DNA of 64,000 nt from Isoptericola peretonis (GCA_023241745.1 JALQCY010000004.1:1-64000); one strand, 5' to 3'; shown: positions 36,738 to 46,261, numbered from the stretch's first letter. Made by a program: numbers and translations. Notes: a model not told the origin generated them from the letters alone.

Positions 36738-37787
36738 ATGTCCCGCACCACTCGTGGCACCACCCGGCCCGCCGGGCGATGGCGTCGGGTAGCGATGGCG
36801 GCCGCCGCGGTACTGGTGGCGCCGCTCGCGGTCGTGGCCGTCGCCACCGCCGGCGCCGCACCCGCCGCGGCCCACGGTTCCGTCACCGACCCGCCCACCC
36901 GGAACTACGGCTGCTGGGACCGCTGGGGCGACGACTTCCAGAACCCCGAGATGGCCGAGCTGGACCCCATGTGCTGGGGCGCCTGGCAGGCCGACCCCAA
37001 CGCCATGTGGAACTGGAACGGCCTGTACCACGAGGGCATCAACCACCGCCACGAGGAGCTGATCCCCGACGGCCGGCTCTGCTCGGGCGGCCGGACCGAG
37101 GGCGGCCGGTACGACTACCTCGACACCCCCGGCGGGTGGTACGCCACCGGCGTCGACCACCAGTTCACGCTCACGCTGACGGACGGCGCCAACCACGGGG
37201 CCGACTACCTGCGCATCTACGTCTCCAAGCCCGGCTACGACCCGACGACGGAGCCGCTGACCTGGGACGACCTCGATCTGCTGAAGGTCACCGACCCGTA
37301 CCCGACCCAGTCGCCGTACGTGACCGACGTCGACCTGACCGGGTACGACGGCCGCGCCGTGCTCTACACCATCTGGCAGGCGAGCCACGCCGACCAGCCG
37401 TACTACCTGTGCTCCGACATCAACATCGGCGGCGGCGACATCGTGGGCGAGGGCCCGGACGACGGCGGCGGTGACGACGGCGGCGGCGACGACGGTGGTG
37501 GCGACGACGGCGGGGACGCCGTCTGCACCGCCGAGGTCAGCGTGACGAACGCGTGGTCCGGCGGCTACCAGGCCGAGGTGACGGTCACGGCCACCGAACC
37601 GCTGACCGGGTGGTCGGTGGAGCTGGCCGGCGTGGAGGCCGACCAGGTGTGGAACGGCGTGCTGTCCGGCAGCACCGTCTCCCACGTGGCGTGGAACGGG
37701 AGCCTGGGAGCGGGGGCGTCGACCACGTTCGGCCTCATCGGCTCGGGCGACCCCGGGTCCCCGAGCGCGGCGTGCTCCGGGACCTGA
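36738..37787 (+). CDS. Secreted AA10 lytic polysaccharide monooxygenase with CBM2-like tail
   Basis: Copper enzyme that cuts cellulose or chitin oxidatively outside the cell. The 349-residue precursor has a signal peptide cut after AAA, exposing His46 as the N-terminal copper ligand. Its AA10 domain (46-235) contains RNYGCWDRWG, the second histidine-brace ligand probably in GANHGADYLRIYVSKPGYDP, and PYYLCSDINI. A Gly/Asp repeat linker (GGGDDGGG type, about 238-258) leads to a CBM2-like module (about 260-347, from CTAEVSVTNAWSGGYQ) that is shorter than the usual 100. RBS AGGAGG. It suggests a plant-litter or chitin degrader. Confidence 0.93.
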   Translation: MSRTTRGTTRPAGRWRRVAMAAAAVLVAPLAVVAVATAGAAPAAAHGSVTDPPTRNYGCWDRWGDDFQNPEMAELDPMCWGAWQADPNAMWNWNGLYHEGINHRHEELIPDGRLCSGGRTEGGRYDYLDTPGGWYATGVDHQFTLTLTDGANHGADYLRIYVSKPGYDPTTEPLTWDDLDLLKVTDPYPTQSPYVTDVDLTGYDGRAVLYTIWQASHADQPYYLCSDINIGGGDIVGEGPDDGGGDDGGGDDGGGDDGGDAVCTAEVSVTNAWSGGYQAEVTVTATEPLTGWSVELAGVEADQVWNGVLSGSTVSHVAWNGSLGAGASTTFGLIGSGDPGSPSAACSGT

Positions 37788-37804
37788 TCCCGCCCTCCGC
37801 ACGC

Positions 37805-37843
37805 CAGCGGCCCCCGCCGACGCGACGTCGGCGGGGGCCGCTG
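37805..37843. terminator. Bidirectional terminator between the LPMO gene and pspA
   Basis: An 18-bp perfect stem with a 3-nt loop (37805-37822 with 37826-37843) lies between convergent genes. Confidence 0.85.
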
Positions 37844-37869
37844 CGTGCCCAGGTGGGCGGGGACCGGTG

Positions 37870-38625
37870 TCAGGCCTGGTCGCTGCGGGGCGAGATCTGC
37901 GGCGCGGGCGAGCTGCCGGCCTTGAGCGCGGCGAGACGCGCCTCGAGCTCGATCTCCTGGCCGGAGGACTCCAGCTCGGCGAACTGGGAGTCCAGGGACG
38001 ACGCGGCGATCTCGGCCTGGCCCATCGCCATGGCCTCCTCGCGGCGCACCGTCTCCTCGAAGCGGGAGATCTCGCTGGTCGGGTCGAGCACGTTGATGGA
38101 GCTGATCGCGCCCTGCACGGTCTGCTGCGCCTGGGCCGCCTTCTGGCGGGCGACGAGCTGGTCGCGCCTGGACTTGAGCTCGCCCAGCTTGTCCTTCATG
38201 GCGGCGAGGCCGGTCTTGAGCTTCTCCACCGTGACGCGCTGCTGCTCGATCATCGGCTGGGCCGTGCGGACCTCGGACTCGGCGTCGAGCTGCTTGCGCA
38301 GCGCCACCTTGGCGAGGTTGTCGAACTTGTCCGCGTCGGCGGCGTTGCCCGCGGTGCGGTACTCGTCGGCCTTGCGCGACGCGGCCAGGGCCTTGGTGCC
38401 CCACTCGCTCGCCGCGGCGACGTCCTCGTTGTAGTCCTGCTCGGCGAGGCGCAGGTTGCCGATGGTCTGGGCGATGGCCTGCTCGGCCTCCGCGATGTTG
38501 TTCGTGTAGTCGCGCACCAGCTGGTCGAGCATCTTCTGCGGGTCCTCGGCGCGGTCGAGCAGCGAGTTGATGTTCGCCTTCGCCAGCTGGCTGATGCGCC
38601 CGAGGATGCTCTGCTTCTGCGTCAT
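37870..38625 (-). CDS. pspA: PspA/IM30 family membrane-stress protein
   Basis: Peripheral membrane protein of the phage-shock (ESCRT-III-like) family that protects membrane integrity. The 251-residue product is almost wholly helical coiled coil, beginning SILGRISQLAKANINSLLDR (the membrane-inserting helix) and including EDPQKMLDQLVRDY. Length is normal. The ATG is at 38625. It lies 102 nt downstream of the TPM-domain gene on the same strand, a pairing seen in other actinobacteria, and the two are probably co-transcribed. Confidence 0.92.
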   Translation of the reverse strand: MTQKQSILGRISQLAKANINSLLDRAEDPQKMLDQLVRDYTNNIAEAEQAIAQTIGNLRLAEQDYNEDVAAASEWGTKALAASRKADEYRTAGNAADADKFDNLAKVALRKQLDAESEVRTAQPMIEQQRVTVEKLKTGLAAMKDKLGELKSRRDQLVARQKAAQAQQTVQGAISSINVLDPTSEISRFEETVRREEAMAMGQAEIAASSLDSQFAELESSGQEIELEARLAALKAGSSPAPQISPRSDQA

Positions 38626-38727
38626 GGTCGTGCTGTCCTTCCGTCGCCCTGCTGAGGTGATGTGTCGTCGTCCCGTGACTGCCAGAACGCCTGCCGTCCC
38701 GGCTCGGTTCCCCCCTGGCCCCGCTGG

Positions 38728-40803
38728 TCAGAAGCGTCCCCCGCGCGACCTCCCGCCGCGTCCGCCGCCGCGGCGGCTCCCCCCGCCGCCGAAGCCGCCG
38801 CCGCCCCGGCCGCCCCCGAACCCGCCCCCGGACCCGCTGCGGCGGCCGCCGTACCCGCGCCCGCCGCCGAAGCCGCCGATGCCGCCGCCGGAGCCGCGCA
38901 GCACGGAGTCGAGCAGGATGCCGCCGAGCACCATCCCGCCCATGTTCGACCCGCCCGACGGGCCGCCCTGGTTCATGCCCCACGAGGCCGTGTCCTGCTC
39001 GGCGGCCTGCGCCGCCTGCCGCGCGTACCGCTCGGCCTGCTGGGCGCGTCCGAGGGCCGCCGTCGGGTCCTGCGCCTGGAGCGCCTGGGCCTCGGCGACG
39101 AGGCGTGCCGCCTCCGCCAGCCGCGTGCGAGCCTCGGGGCCGACGGCTCCGCGCCGCGTCGCCACGTAGTCCTGGGTGGCACGGACCTGCGCGTCGGCGC
39201 GACCGAGCGTGTCCCGCAGGAGGGCGCGGGCGCGGGCGTCCGACTCGGCCTTCTCCCGGGCGGGGGCCAGCGCGGCGTCCAGGGCCGCCTCCGCCGCCGT
39301 GAGCCGGTGCAGCGCGGCGAGGGGGTCGCCGCCGGAGCGGGCGTCGCGCGCCTGGACCATCGCGGCGTCCGCCTCGTCGAGCGCGAGATCGAGGGCGGAG
39401 CGGTCCGCCGCGCCGGCGCCCGGGTGCGTCCCGACCGGCACGAGTCTCGCGGCGTCGGACACGTCCTGCGCGATCGACGCGAGCCCCTTGTCCAGGTCGG
39501 CCCCGGCCGACGCGAGCTGCGCGCCGGCCTGGTCGACGGCGTCGAGCAGCGTGGCGGCCTGACCGAGCGCGTTCTGCGCGGCCCGCAGGTGTGCGACGGC
39601 GGCCGCCCGGGTGCGGCCGGTGAGCGCGCTGCGGCCGGTCGCGACGGCCTCGCGCGCGTGCGCCACCAGCGCCGTGGCCTGGTCCGGGTTGCCGCTCACG
39701 GACGCCAGGGCCGAGGACGGGTACGTCGCGGCGAGCCCGGCGAGGGTCTCGCGCGCCAGCGGGACACGCGCCTCGAGCTCGCCCGCGCGCTGCTCGGTCT
39801 CGTCGAGCAGCTCGGGCGCCCGCTGCTGCAGCGCGCGCAGGTCGTCGAACGCGTCCGTCTGCTCGTCGAGCGACGTGCCCGCCCGCTCGCACAGCTCGAG
39901 GATGCCGACCAGGAGCCGACGGCGGCCGGCCTCGTCCTCCGGCGTCGCGTCGTCCAGCTCCTGGCGCAGGTGGAACGCCTGCGCGACGTCGGCCTTCGCG
40001 GCGTCCAGCGCCGCGGAGAAGTCCTGCGTCGCCTCGAGGCCGAACTCCGCCTGCGCGAAGCCGAGCTCCTGCTCCGAGGTGCGGACGGCGTCGTCGATCT
40101 CGACCAGCGCGGTGCCGACGCGGCGCTCGAGCTCCTCGGTGGGCAGCGCGCCGAGGTCGTCCGGTGCTGCCGGGGAGGCGGCACGGTCCTGGGCCGGACG
40201 GCGCGACCGGTACCAGAGCCAGCCGCCCACGCCCGCCGCGACGGCGACCCCGCCGACCGCGGCGACCGTGCCCCACGCGGTGCCGCCCGACGACGTCGCG
40301 CCTCCGGTCCGCACGGTGTCCGCCGCCGCGATCGCGGCGCCCGACCAGTCGCCGTCGCGCAGGTGGTCCTCGACGGTCGCCTCGACCGTGTCGAGCTCGG
40401 CGTCGGAGATGCCGGCGGTGTTGTCCACCGACAGCCCGTACACGCCGTCCTCGACGGCGACCGCGAGCAGGAGGTCGTCCGCCCCGAGGGCGGCGTTGTT
40501 GGCGGTCGCGTTCGCCCAGGTCGGACCGTCGGCGCCGTCGAACGAGTCCACGTACACGACGAAGAGCTGGTACGGCGTCTCGTCGGCGAGGCGGTCGAGC
40601 GCGGCCTGCACCTCGGCCTCGTCCCCCTCGAGCACCCCCGACTCGTCGGTGATCTCGCTGTCGAGCCGGGGCAGGGGAGGGACGGCGGAGGCGCTCACCG
40701 CGAGCAGGGCCGCGCCGGCGAGGACCAGCACGAGGGCCAGCACGCAGGCACCGAGGGCCGCTGCGCCGCGGCGCGGTGCGCCGGGGACGACGGGGGGATT
40801 CAC
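38728..40803 (-). CDS. TPM-domain membrane protein with Gly/Arg-rich tail
   Basis: A 691-residue protein. A signal peptide or first helix (about 15-40) leads to an extracytoplasmic TPM domain (about 45-160: ITDESGVLEGDEAEVQAAL, YQLFVVYVDSF) and a second membrane helix (about 178-198). A long helical, coiled-coil-prone cytoplasmic region (about 215-610) follows, then a Gly/Arg/Ser-rich end (GGGRGGGG type, RGGRF). TPM proteins are linked to membrane quality control and repair, which fits the pspA gene next door. GTG at 40803. Confidence 0.88.
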   Translation of the reverse strand: MNPPVVPGAPRRGAAALGACVLALVLVLAGAALLAVSASAVPPLPRLDSEITDESGVLEGDEAEVQAALDRLADETPYQLFVVYVDSFDGADGPTWANATANNAALGADDLLLAVAVEDGVYGLSVDNTAGISDAELDTVEATVEDHLRDGDWSGAAIAAADTVRTGGATSSGGTAWGTVAAVGGVAVAAGVGGWLWYRSRRPAQDRAASPAAPDDLGALPTEELERRVGTALVEIDDAVRTSEQELGFAQAEFGLEATQDFSAALDAAKADVAQAFHLRQELDDATPEDEAGRRRLLVGILELCERAGTSLDEQTDAFDDLRALQQRAPELLDETEQRAGELEARVPLARETLAGLAATYPSSALASVSGNPDQATALVAHAREAVATGRSALTGRTRAAAVAHLRAAQNALGQAATLLDAVDQAGAQLASAGADLDKGLASIAQDVSDAARLVPVGTHPGAGAADRSALDLALDEADAAMVQARDARSGGDPLAALHRLTAAEAALDAALAPAREKAESDARARALLRDTLGRADAQVRATQDYVATRRGAVGPEARTRLAEAARLVAEAQALQAQDPTAALGRAQQAERYARQAAQAAEQDTASWGMNQGGPSGGSNMGGMVLGGILLDSVLRGSGGGIGGFGGGRGYGGRRSGSGGGFGGGRGGGGFGGGGSRRGGGRGGRSRGGRF

Positions 40804-40870
40804 GACCCGATCGTGTCGCGCCGCGGCAGGCGACGCAATCGCGGGCCCACCTGCGACGGGACCCCGGCCG

Positions 40871-41872
40871 TCAGCGCGCGCCGTCGTCGCCCGGCGCCGC
40901 GTCCCGCAGCCGCTCGAGGAGCGGACCCGCGGCCTCGTCGAGGAACTGCCCCTGCCGCTCGTCGCCGATCTGCACCAGGGCCAGGTCGGTGAACCCCGCC
41001 TCCCAGTACGCGGCGGCCGCCTCGACGACGGCGTCCAGGTCCGGGCCGCACGGGATCGACTCCGCGACGTCCTCCGGCCGCACGAACGTCGTCGCCCGCT
41101 CGAACGCCTCCGTGGTGGGCAGGTTCGCGTTCACGGGCCAGCCGAGGCCGAACCAGCGGAACTGCTCGTGCGCGCGGGCGACCGCCGCGTCCCGGTCGGG
41201 GTCCCAGGAGATGGGCATCTGCCCGATCTTGCGCGACGGCGGCAGCGCCGCGTCCGCGCGGACGGCGTCCCAGCGCTCGACGAGGCCCGGCTTCGGCTCG
41301 GTCGCCACCAGGTGGTCGGCCAGCGGGGCCAGGTGCTCCACCGAGTGCTTGCCGGAGACGGCCACGCCGATCTCCACCGGCTCGTCGGGCAGGTCCCACA
41401 GGCGCGCCGAGTCGACCTGGAAGTGGTCGCCGCGGTAGCTGATCAGGTCGCCGCTGAACAGGACGGAGATGATCTCGACGGCCTCCGCGAGCAGCTCGTG
41501 CCGCTCGTCGACCGCGGGCCAGCCCGCGCCGACGACGTGCTCGTTGAGGTTCTCCCCGGCGCCCAGGCCCAGGGTGAACCGGCCGTCGGAGAGCAGCCCC
41601 ACCGTCGCCGCCTTCTGGGCCACGACGGCCGGGTGGTATCGCAGCGTCGGGCACGTCACGTACGTCATGAGCCCCACCCGCTCCGTCGCGTGGGCCACCG
41701 CCCCCAGCACGCTCCACGCGTACGGGGAGTGGCCCTGCGCGTCCAGCCACGGGAAGTAGTGGTCGCTCATGACCTCGAAGTCGAAGCCCGCCCGCTCGCC
41801 GCGCACCGCGTAGTCGACGAGGCTCTTCGGGCCGGCCTGCTCGGTCATCAGGGTGTAGCCGAAACGGGTCAT
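40871..41872 (-). CDS. LLM-class F420-dependent oxidoreductase
   Basis: Predicted luciferase-like TIM-barrel enzyme that uses coenzyme F420. The 333-residue product has FGYTLMTEQAGP, VMSDHYFPWLD, LMTYVTCPTLRYHPA, GRFTLGLGAGENLNEHVVG and EIGVAVSGKHSVE, which are typical of the F420-dependent glucose-6-phosphate dehydrogenase-like subgroup. The true substrate is unclear. The ATG at 41872 gives the family N-terminus. It is preceded by a palindromic element (41925-42013) that separates it from the XPB helicase gene. Confidence 0.9.
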   Translation of the reverse strand: MTRFGYTLMTEQAGPKSLVDYAVRGERAGFDFEVMSDHYFPWLDAQGHSPYAWSVLGAVAHATERVGLMTYVTCPTLRYHPAVVAQKAATVGLLSDGRFTLGLGAGENLNEHVVGAGWPAVDERHELLAEAVEIISVLFSGDLISYRGDHFQVDSARLWDLPDEPVEIGVAVSGKHSVEHLAPLADHLVATEPKPGLVERWDAVRADAALPPSRKIGQMPISWDPDRDAAVARAHEQFRWFGLGWPVNANLPTTEAFERATTFVRPEDVAESIPCGPDLDAVVEAAAAYWEAGFTDLALVQIGDERQGQFLDEAAGPLLERLRDAAPGDDGAR

Positions 41873-41924
41873 ACAGCCACCGTGCGGCGACACGCGGATA
41901 CCCGCACCCCGTCGTCGTCGATCC

Positions 41925-42013
41925 GACCGCCGAGCATGCGTTTCAAGCCCGTCCCAGCGACCGGACGGGCCCGACACACATGCTCGGCGGTCGACACGGC
42001 ATGTTCGGCGACC
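41925..42013. repeat. Nested palindrome with CCGAGCATG arms
   Basis: GACCGCCGAGCATG (41925-41938) and its exact reverse complement (41979-41992) enclose a smaller stem GCCCGTCC/GGACGGGC (41947-41954, 41963-41970). A third, imperfect copy of the outer arm (GCATGTTCGGCGACC, 41999-42013) follows and ends 2 nt before the helicase stop codon on the minus strand. It is a structured 3' region of unknown role. Confidence 0.75.
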
Positions 42014-42015
42014 GA

Positions 42016-43695
42016 TCAGGCGACCGCGTCCAGGTCCTCCGCGTCGACGATCCGGTACGCGTACCCCTGCTCGGCGAGGAACCGCTGCCGGTGCGCCGCG
42101 AAGTCCTGGTCCACCGTGTCGCGGGCGACGACGGCGTAGAAGTGCGCCGTCCGGCCGTCCGCCTTGGGCCGCATGACGCGGCCCAGGCGCTGCGCCTCCT
42201 CCTGCCGCGACCCGAACGACCCGGACACCTGGATCGCGACCGACGCCTCCGGGAGGTCGATGGAGAAGTTCGCGACCTTCGACACCACGAGCCGGCTGAT
42301 CTCGCCGGAGCGGAACGCCTCGAACAGGCGCTGGCGCTCGCGGACCGTCGTCGCGCCCGTGATGAGCGGCGCGTCGAGATGGGCGCTGAGCTCCTCGAGC
42401 TGGTCCAGGTACTGGCCGATGACGAGCACCTGGTCGTCCGGGTGCTGCGCGACGATCCGCTCCACGACCCGGTTCTTGCCCGGCGCGCACGCGGCCAGCC
42501 GGTACTTGTCCTCCGGCTCGGCCGTGGCGTACACCATCCGCTCGTGCTCGGGCAGCGTGAGCCGGACCTCGACGCAGTCGGCGGGCGCGATGTACCCCTG
42601 CGCCTCGATGTCCTTCCACGGGGCGTCGTAGCGCTTGGGCCCGATGAGGCTGAACACCTCGTCCTCCCGGCCGTCCTCGCGCACGAGCGTCGCGGTGAGG
42701 CCGAGGCGCCGACGCGCCTGCAGGTCCGCCGTCATGCGGAAGATGGGCGCGGGCAGCAGGTGCACCTCGTCGTAGAGGACGAGGCCCCAGTCGCGGGCGT
42801 CCAGCAGCTCAAGGTGGCTGTAGACGCCCTTCCGCTTGGTGGTGAGCACCTGGTAGGTGGCGATGGTGACGGGCTTGATCTCCTTGCGGGAGCCCGAGTA
42901 CTCGCCGATCTCGTCCTCGGTGAGCGTGGTGCGGCGCACCAGCTCGTCGCGCCACTGCCGCGCGCTGACCGTGTTGGTCACGAGGATGAGCGTCGTGGTG
43001 CCGGACTTCGCCATGGCGCCCGCGCCGACGATCGTCTTGCCGGCACCGCAGGGCAGCACGACGACGCCGGAGCCGCCGTGCCAGAACCCGTCCACCGCCT
43101 GCGCCTGGTACGGGCGCATCTCCCACTCCTTGGGCTCCTCGGTGGGGGTGCGCGGGTGGGTGGGGGAGGCGAGCGCGATCTCGTGCTTCTCGCCGTCCAC
43201 GTAGCCGGCGAGGTCCTCCGCGGGCCAGCCGAGCTTCACCAGGACCTGCTTCAGGTGGCCGCGCTCGGACGGGTGCACGACGACGGTCTGGTCGTCGACG
43301 CGCTCGCCCACCAGCCCGGCGGTGCGCTTGGACTTGAGCACCTCGGCGAGCACGGCCCTGTCGCTGGCCTCCAGCACGAGGCCGTGCGTGGGGTGCGTGG
43401 CGAGGGTGAGGCGGCCGTAGCGGCCCATCGTCTCGGCCACGTCGATGAGCAGTGCGTGCGGCACGGGGTAGCGGGAGTACTCGATGAGGGTGTTCACGAC
43501 CTGCTCGGCGTCGTGCCCCGCGGCGCGCGCGTTCCACAGGCCCAGGCTCGTGAGCCGGTAGGTGTGCACGTGCTCGGGCGCGCGCTCCAGCTCCGCGAAC
43601 GGCGCGATCGCGCGGCGGGCGTCGTCGCCGCGGGGGTGGTCCACCTCGAGCAGGATGGACTTGTCGCTCTGCACGATGAGCGGGCCGTCGGTCAT
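42016..43695 (-). CDS. XPB/Ssl2-type DNA repair helicase
   Basis: SF2 DNA helicase related to archaeal and eukaryotic XPB, well known in actinobacteria. The 559-residue product has an N-terminal helicase-associated domain (about 1-180), Walker A LPCGAGKTIVG, motif II YDEVHLLPAP, motif III GLTATLVREDG, and motifs V-VI in VSGSFGSRQEEAQRLGRVMRPK. The RED-like loop (REDGRED) of XPB is present. The ATG at 43695 follows GGAAGGAG. It is second in an operon with an 822-residue helicase-associated protein, 84 nt downstream of it. Confidence 0.93.
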   Translation of the reverse strand: MTDGPLIVQSDKSILLEVDHPRGDDARRAIAPFAELERAPEHVHTYRLTSLGLWNARAAGHDAEQVVNTLIEYSRYPVPHALLIDVAETMGRYGRLTLATHPTHGLVLEASDRAVLAEVLKSKRTAGLVGERVDDQTVVVHPSERGHLKQVLVKLGWPAEDLAGYVDGEKHEIALASPTHPRTPTEEPKEWEMRPYQAQAVDGFWHGGSGVVVLPCGAGKTIVGAGAMAKSGTTTLILVTNTVSARQWRDELVRRTTLTEDEIGEYSGSRKEIKPVTIATYQVLTTKRKGVYSHLELLDARDWGLVLYDEVHLLPAPIFRMTADLQARRRLGLTATLVREDGREDEVFSLIGPKRYDAPWKDIEAQGYIAPADCVEVRLTLPEHERMVYATAEPEDKYRLAACAPGKNRVVERIVAQHPDDQVLVIGQYLDQLEELSAHLDAPLITGATTVRERQRLFEAFRSGEISRLVVSKVANFSIDLPEASVAIQVSGSFGSRQEEAQRLGRVMRPKADGRTAHFYAVVARDTVDQDFAAHRQRFLAEQGYAYRIVDAEDLDAVA

Positions 43696-43779
43696 GCGGC
43701 TCCTTCCGAGGGGTGGCGATCCAGGGTCTCAACGCCGGGGGCGGGCGCCGTTGTTCCGCGCGGGGGCGTGGCGCGCGCC

Positions 43780-46248
43780 TCAGCCGTCCGCCGGCTCGAC
43801 GGAGGCGATGCGGTGCACGGCGACCGTCAGCTCCGCCTCGCGCGCCGGGTCCAGGGCGCGCAGCCGGCCGCCGTCCAGCCGCAGCGGCTTCAGTGCGCGC
43901 CGCTCCAGCGTGCCCGACGCGCCCACCATCTCGATCCACACGAGGCGGCCGTCGCGCAGCGCGTCGTGCAGGGTGGCCAGCGCGTCGCCGGGCTCGGGGG
44001 TAAGCGCCCGCCCGGGTGTCGTGGTGCCGCGGCTGCCGTTCGCCCTGGTCGTGCCGGCGCCGTTCGTGCCGGTGCCGTTCGTGCCGGACGACGGCCTGGC
44101 GCGGTGCGCTCCGGCGAGCCGGTCCACGGCGGTCTCGTCGCCGGCGTCCGCGGCGCGCAGCCGGGCCACGAGGTGCGCGCGGGCGTCGTCGGTGGTCGGC
44201 TCCGGCTCGGCGGCCGGGCGACGCCGGGCGTCGCGGCCGGCGCGGTCCAGGCGCGGCGGACGGCGCATGCGGGTGCTGAGCACACGCCCGTCGGGACCCT
44301 CGACGGCGGACAGCAGGCCGCGCTCGCGCAGGGCGGCGTGCAGCTCGGCGGCGGGGACGGACGCCGCCAGCACGGTCGGGGCCAGGCGCACCAGGCCGAG
44401 GTGCGCCAGCCGCGGGTCGACCGCGAGGCCGGCCAGCACCGTCGGGTCGGCCGCCCGCACGTAGGAGCCCGCCGAGCCGACGCGCAGCGACTCGTGCCGC
44501 CGCGCCGTGTCGCGCACCAGGTACTCCAGCGGCTGCGGCACCGGCACGCGCGAGCGCTGGGCGAGCGCGTCGAGCAGCTCGTCCGCCGTCGTGCCGTGGT
44601 CCAGCGCCCGCGTGACCGAGGCGGGGGAGAAGCGCACCGTGGTCGCCGCGCCCCGCGACTCGACGTCCGCCGACCGGTCCAGCAGCGTCGCCAGCGCCTG
44701 CGACGGGCGGCCCGGCACGATGCCCGTGAGGTCGCCCTGCAGCAGCACCTCGTCCACCTCGGGGGGCAGCGCGGCCCGCATCGCCTCCGCCAGACCGGCG
44801 GGCCCCGCGTCGGACAGGTGCGCGAGGACGGCGGTACCCGGTGCGGAGAGCGCACCGGCGCCGGTCACGCCGAGCAGGCCCGCCTCCGCGAGCAGCCCCT
44901 CCACGGCCTGCTCCGGCGGCACCGTGCGCGGGGCGTGCCAGCGCAGCACCGCCATCACGGCGGCGACGTCGAGGGCCGTGCCCGGCTGCGCTGCCAGCAC
45001 CTGGAGCACGTGGCGGCGCAGCCGCGGCACCCAGCCGCGGTGCAGGTCGCCCGACAGCGGGGCGCGCAGGTTCCCCTTCTCGTCGCGCGAGCCGACCAGC
45101 CACGGCGTGCGGCGGGAGCCCGCCCACGCCGACGCCAGCAGCGCCCAGCGGTCGGCGTCGTCCATCGCCTCCCACGCGTCGGCCACGGTCGTGGGCCGGT
45201 ACGACGGCGGGGCGTCGCCGTCGTCGGCCACCACGCCGGCGGCCGCGGCCAGCTCGACGACGAACGCCGCGTCGGCCTCGTCCGAGCCCAGCGCCTGGGC
45301 GGTGCGGCGCAGGTCGCGCACGCCGAGCCCGCCGCTGCGCAGCACGGGCGGGGCGGTGTCGTCCCACGCGGCGACGAGGAGGTCGACGCGGCGCACCAGC
45401 TCGAGCGCGGCGCTCGCGGCCTCGGCGTCGGCCGCCTCCTGCGGCACCGCGCGCCCCTCGGGTCGCGGCGGGGCGACCTCGGCGGAGCGGTGCGTGCGCC
45501 CGCCGCGCAGCGCGAGGCCGACGTCGCGCGGCAGCGCCACGTGCCGGGCGTCGGTGCGCAGCAGGAGCCGCGCGTCGACGAGGGCGTCCACGGCGTCCCG
45601 GGCGGTGGTCCCCGGCGCCGGGACGAGGCCGATCGGCGGGCCCCAGGCCAGCGCGTCCAGCACCTCGCGGCCGCCGCGCGGCAGGTTGGCCAGGGTTCCG
45701 CGAACCTCCTCCCCGGACGTCAGGGGACGCTCGGCGGGGCGCGACGGCCCGAGCCCGGCCGGGTGCGGCCCGAGGACGTCGTCCAGCCCGGGCGCCGGGC
45801 GCAGGTCCGGACGTCCGGGTGCGCCCGCGTCCCACAGCAGGGCGGCGGCCAGCGCGTCGTCGAGGACACGCTCGACCAGCGACCCGGCGTCGGGCGCGCC
45901 GCCGTCCGCGGCCGGGACGTCGTCCGCGCCCACGGCGTGGCGCACGTCGTCGGGGGACACCGGGCCGTTCCCGGCGAGCGCGACGACGGCCTCGAGCACC
46001 TGGAGGGTCCGCGCGTCGGCGTGGGCCAGGGCCCGCTCCAGCGCGGTGCGGCTGGACGCGCGGGCGGCGAGCGACCGCAGGGTGGAGGGCGACGGCGTGG
46101 CCAGGTCGGGGCGGGCGCGCAGCAGGGCGAGCAGCGCGGCGTCGTCCCGGGCGCGGATCGACTCCGTGAAGGTGTGGGGCGCGCCCGTGCCGCCGGCGCC
46201 GTCCGCGACGTCGGCCTCCGCCGTGCCTCGGGGCGACGTGTTGGCCAT
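43780..46248 (-). CDS. Helicase-associated protein with WYL-like tail
   Basis: An 822-residue protein encoded just before XPB. The N-terminal two thirds are helical, winged-helix-like repeats. A Helicase_C_3-type domain follows (about 570-680, with RHESLRVGSAGSYVRAADP and LVRLAPTVLAAS), then a low-complexity GTNGTGTN spacer (about 735-755). The C-terminal segment (about 765-822) looks like a WYL domain: LHDALRDGRLVWIEMV, RALKPLRLDGGRLRALD and VAVHRIASVEP. Probably a partner or regulator of XPB in DNA repair. The ATG at 46248 has TAGCAT 7 nt upstream. Confidence 0.85.
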   Translation of the reverse strand: MANTSPRGTAEADVADGAGGTGAPHTFTESIRARDDAALLALLRARPDLATPSPSTLRSLAARASSRTALERALAHADARTLQVLEAVVALAGNGPVSPDDVRHAVGADDVPAADGGAPDAGSLVERVLDDALAAALLWDAGAPGRPDLRPAPGLDDVLGPHPAGLGPSRPAERPLTSGEEVRGTLANLPRGGREVLDALAWGPPIGLVPAPGTTARDAVDALVDARLLLRTDARHVALPRDVGLALRGGRTHRSAEVAPPRPEGRAVPQEAADAEAASAALELVRRVDLLVAAWDDTAPPVLRSGGLGVRDLRRTAQALGSDEADAAFVVELAAAAGVVADDGDAPPSYRPTTVADAWEAMDDADRWALLASAWAGSRRTPWLVGSRDEKGNLRAPLSGDLHRGWVPRLRRHVLQVLAAQPGTALDVAAVMAVLRWHAPRTVPPEQAVEGLLAEAGLLGVTGAGALSAPGTAVLAHLSDAGPAGLAEAMRAALPPEVDEVLLQGDLTGIVPGRPSQALATLLDRSADVESRGAATTVRFSPASVTRALDHGTTADELLDALAQRSRVPVPQPLEYLVRDTARRHESLRVGSAGSYVRAADPTVLAGLAVDPRLAHLGLVRLAPTVLAASVPAAELHAALRERGLLSAVEGPDGRVLSTRMRRPPRLDRAGRDARRRPAAEPEPTTDDARAHLVARLRAADAGDETAVDRLAGAHRARPSSGTNGTGTNGAGTTRANGSRGTTTPGRALTPEPGDALATLHDALRDGRLVWIEMVGASGTLERRALKPLRLDGGRLRALDPAREAELTVAVHRIASVEPADG

Positions 46249-46255
46249 CTGATCG

Positions 46256-46261
46256 ATGCTA
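46256..46261 (-). promoter_or_regulatory. Leaderless-type -10 box of the helicase operon
   Basis: TAGCAT on the minus strand lies 7 nt before the ATG at 46248. There is no ribosome binding site between them. Confidence 0.5.

Noticed and set aside
42016..43695. Eukaryotic or archaeal gene transfer (XPB)
   Set aside because: Base composition equals the neighbours, and XPB-type helicases are regular actinobacterial genes.
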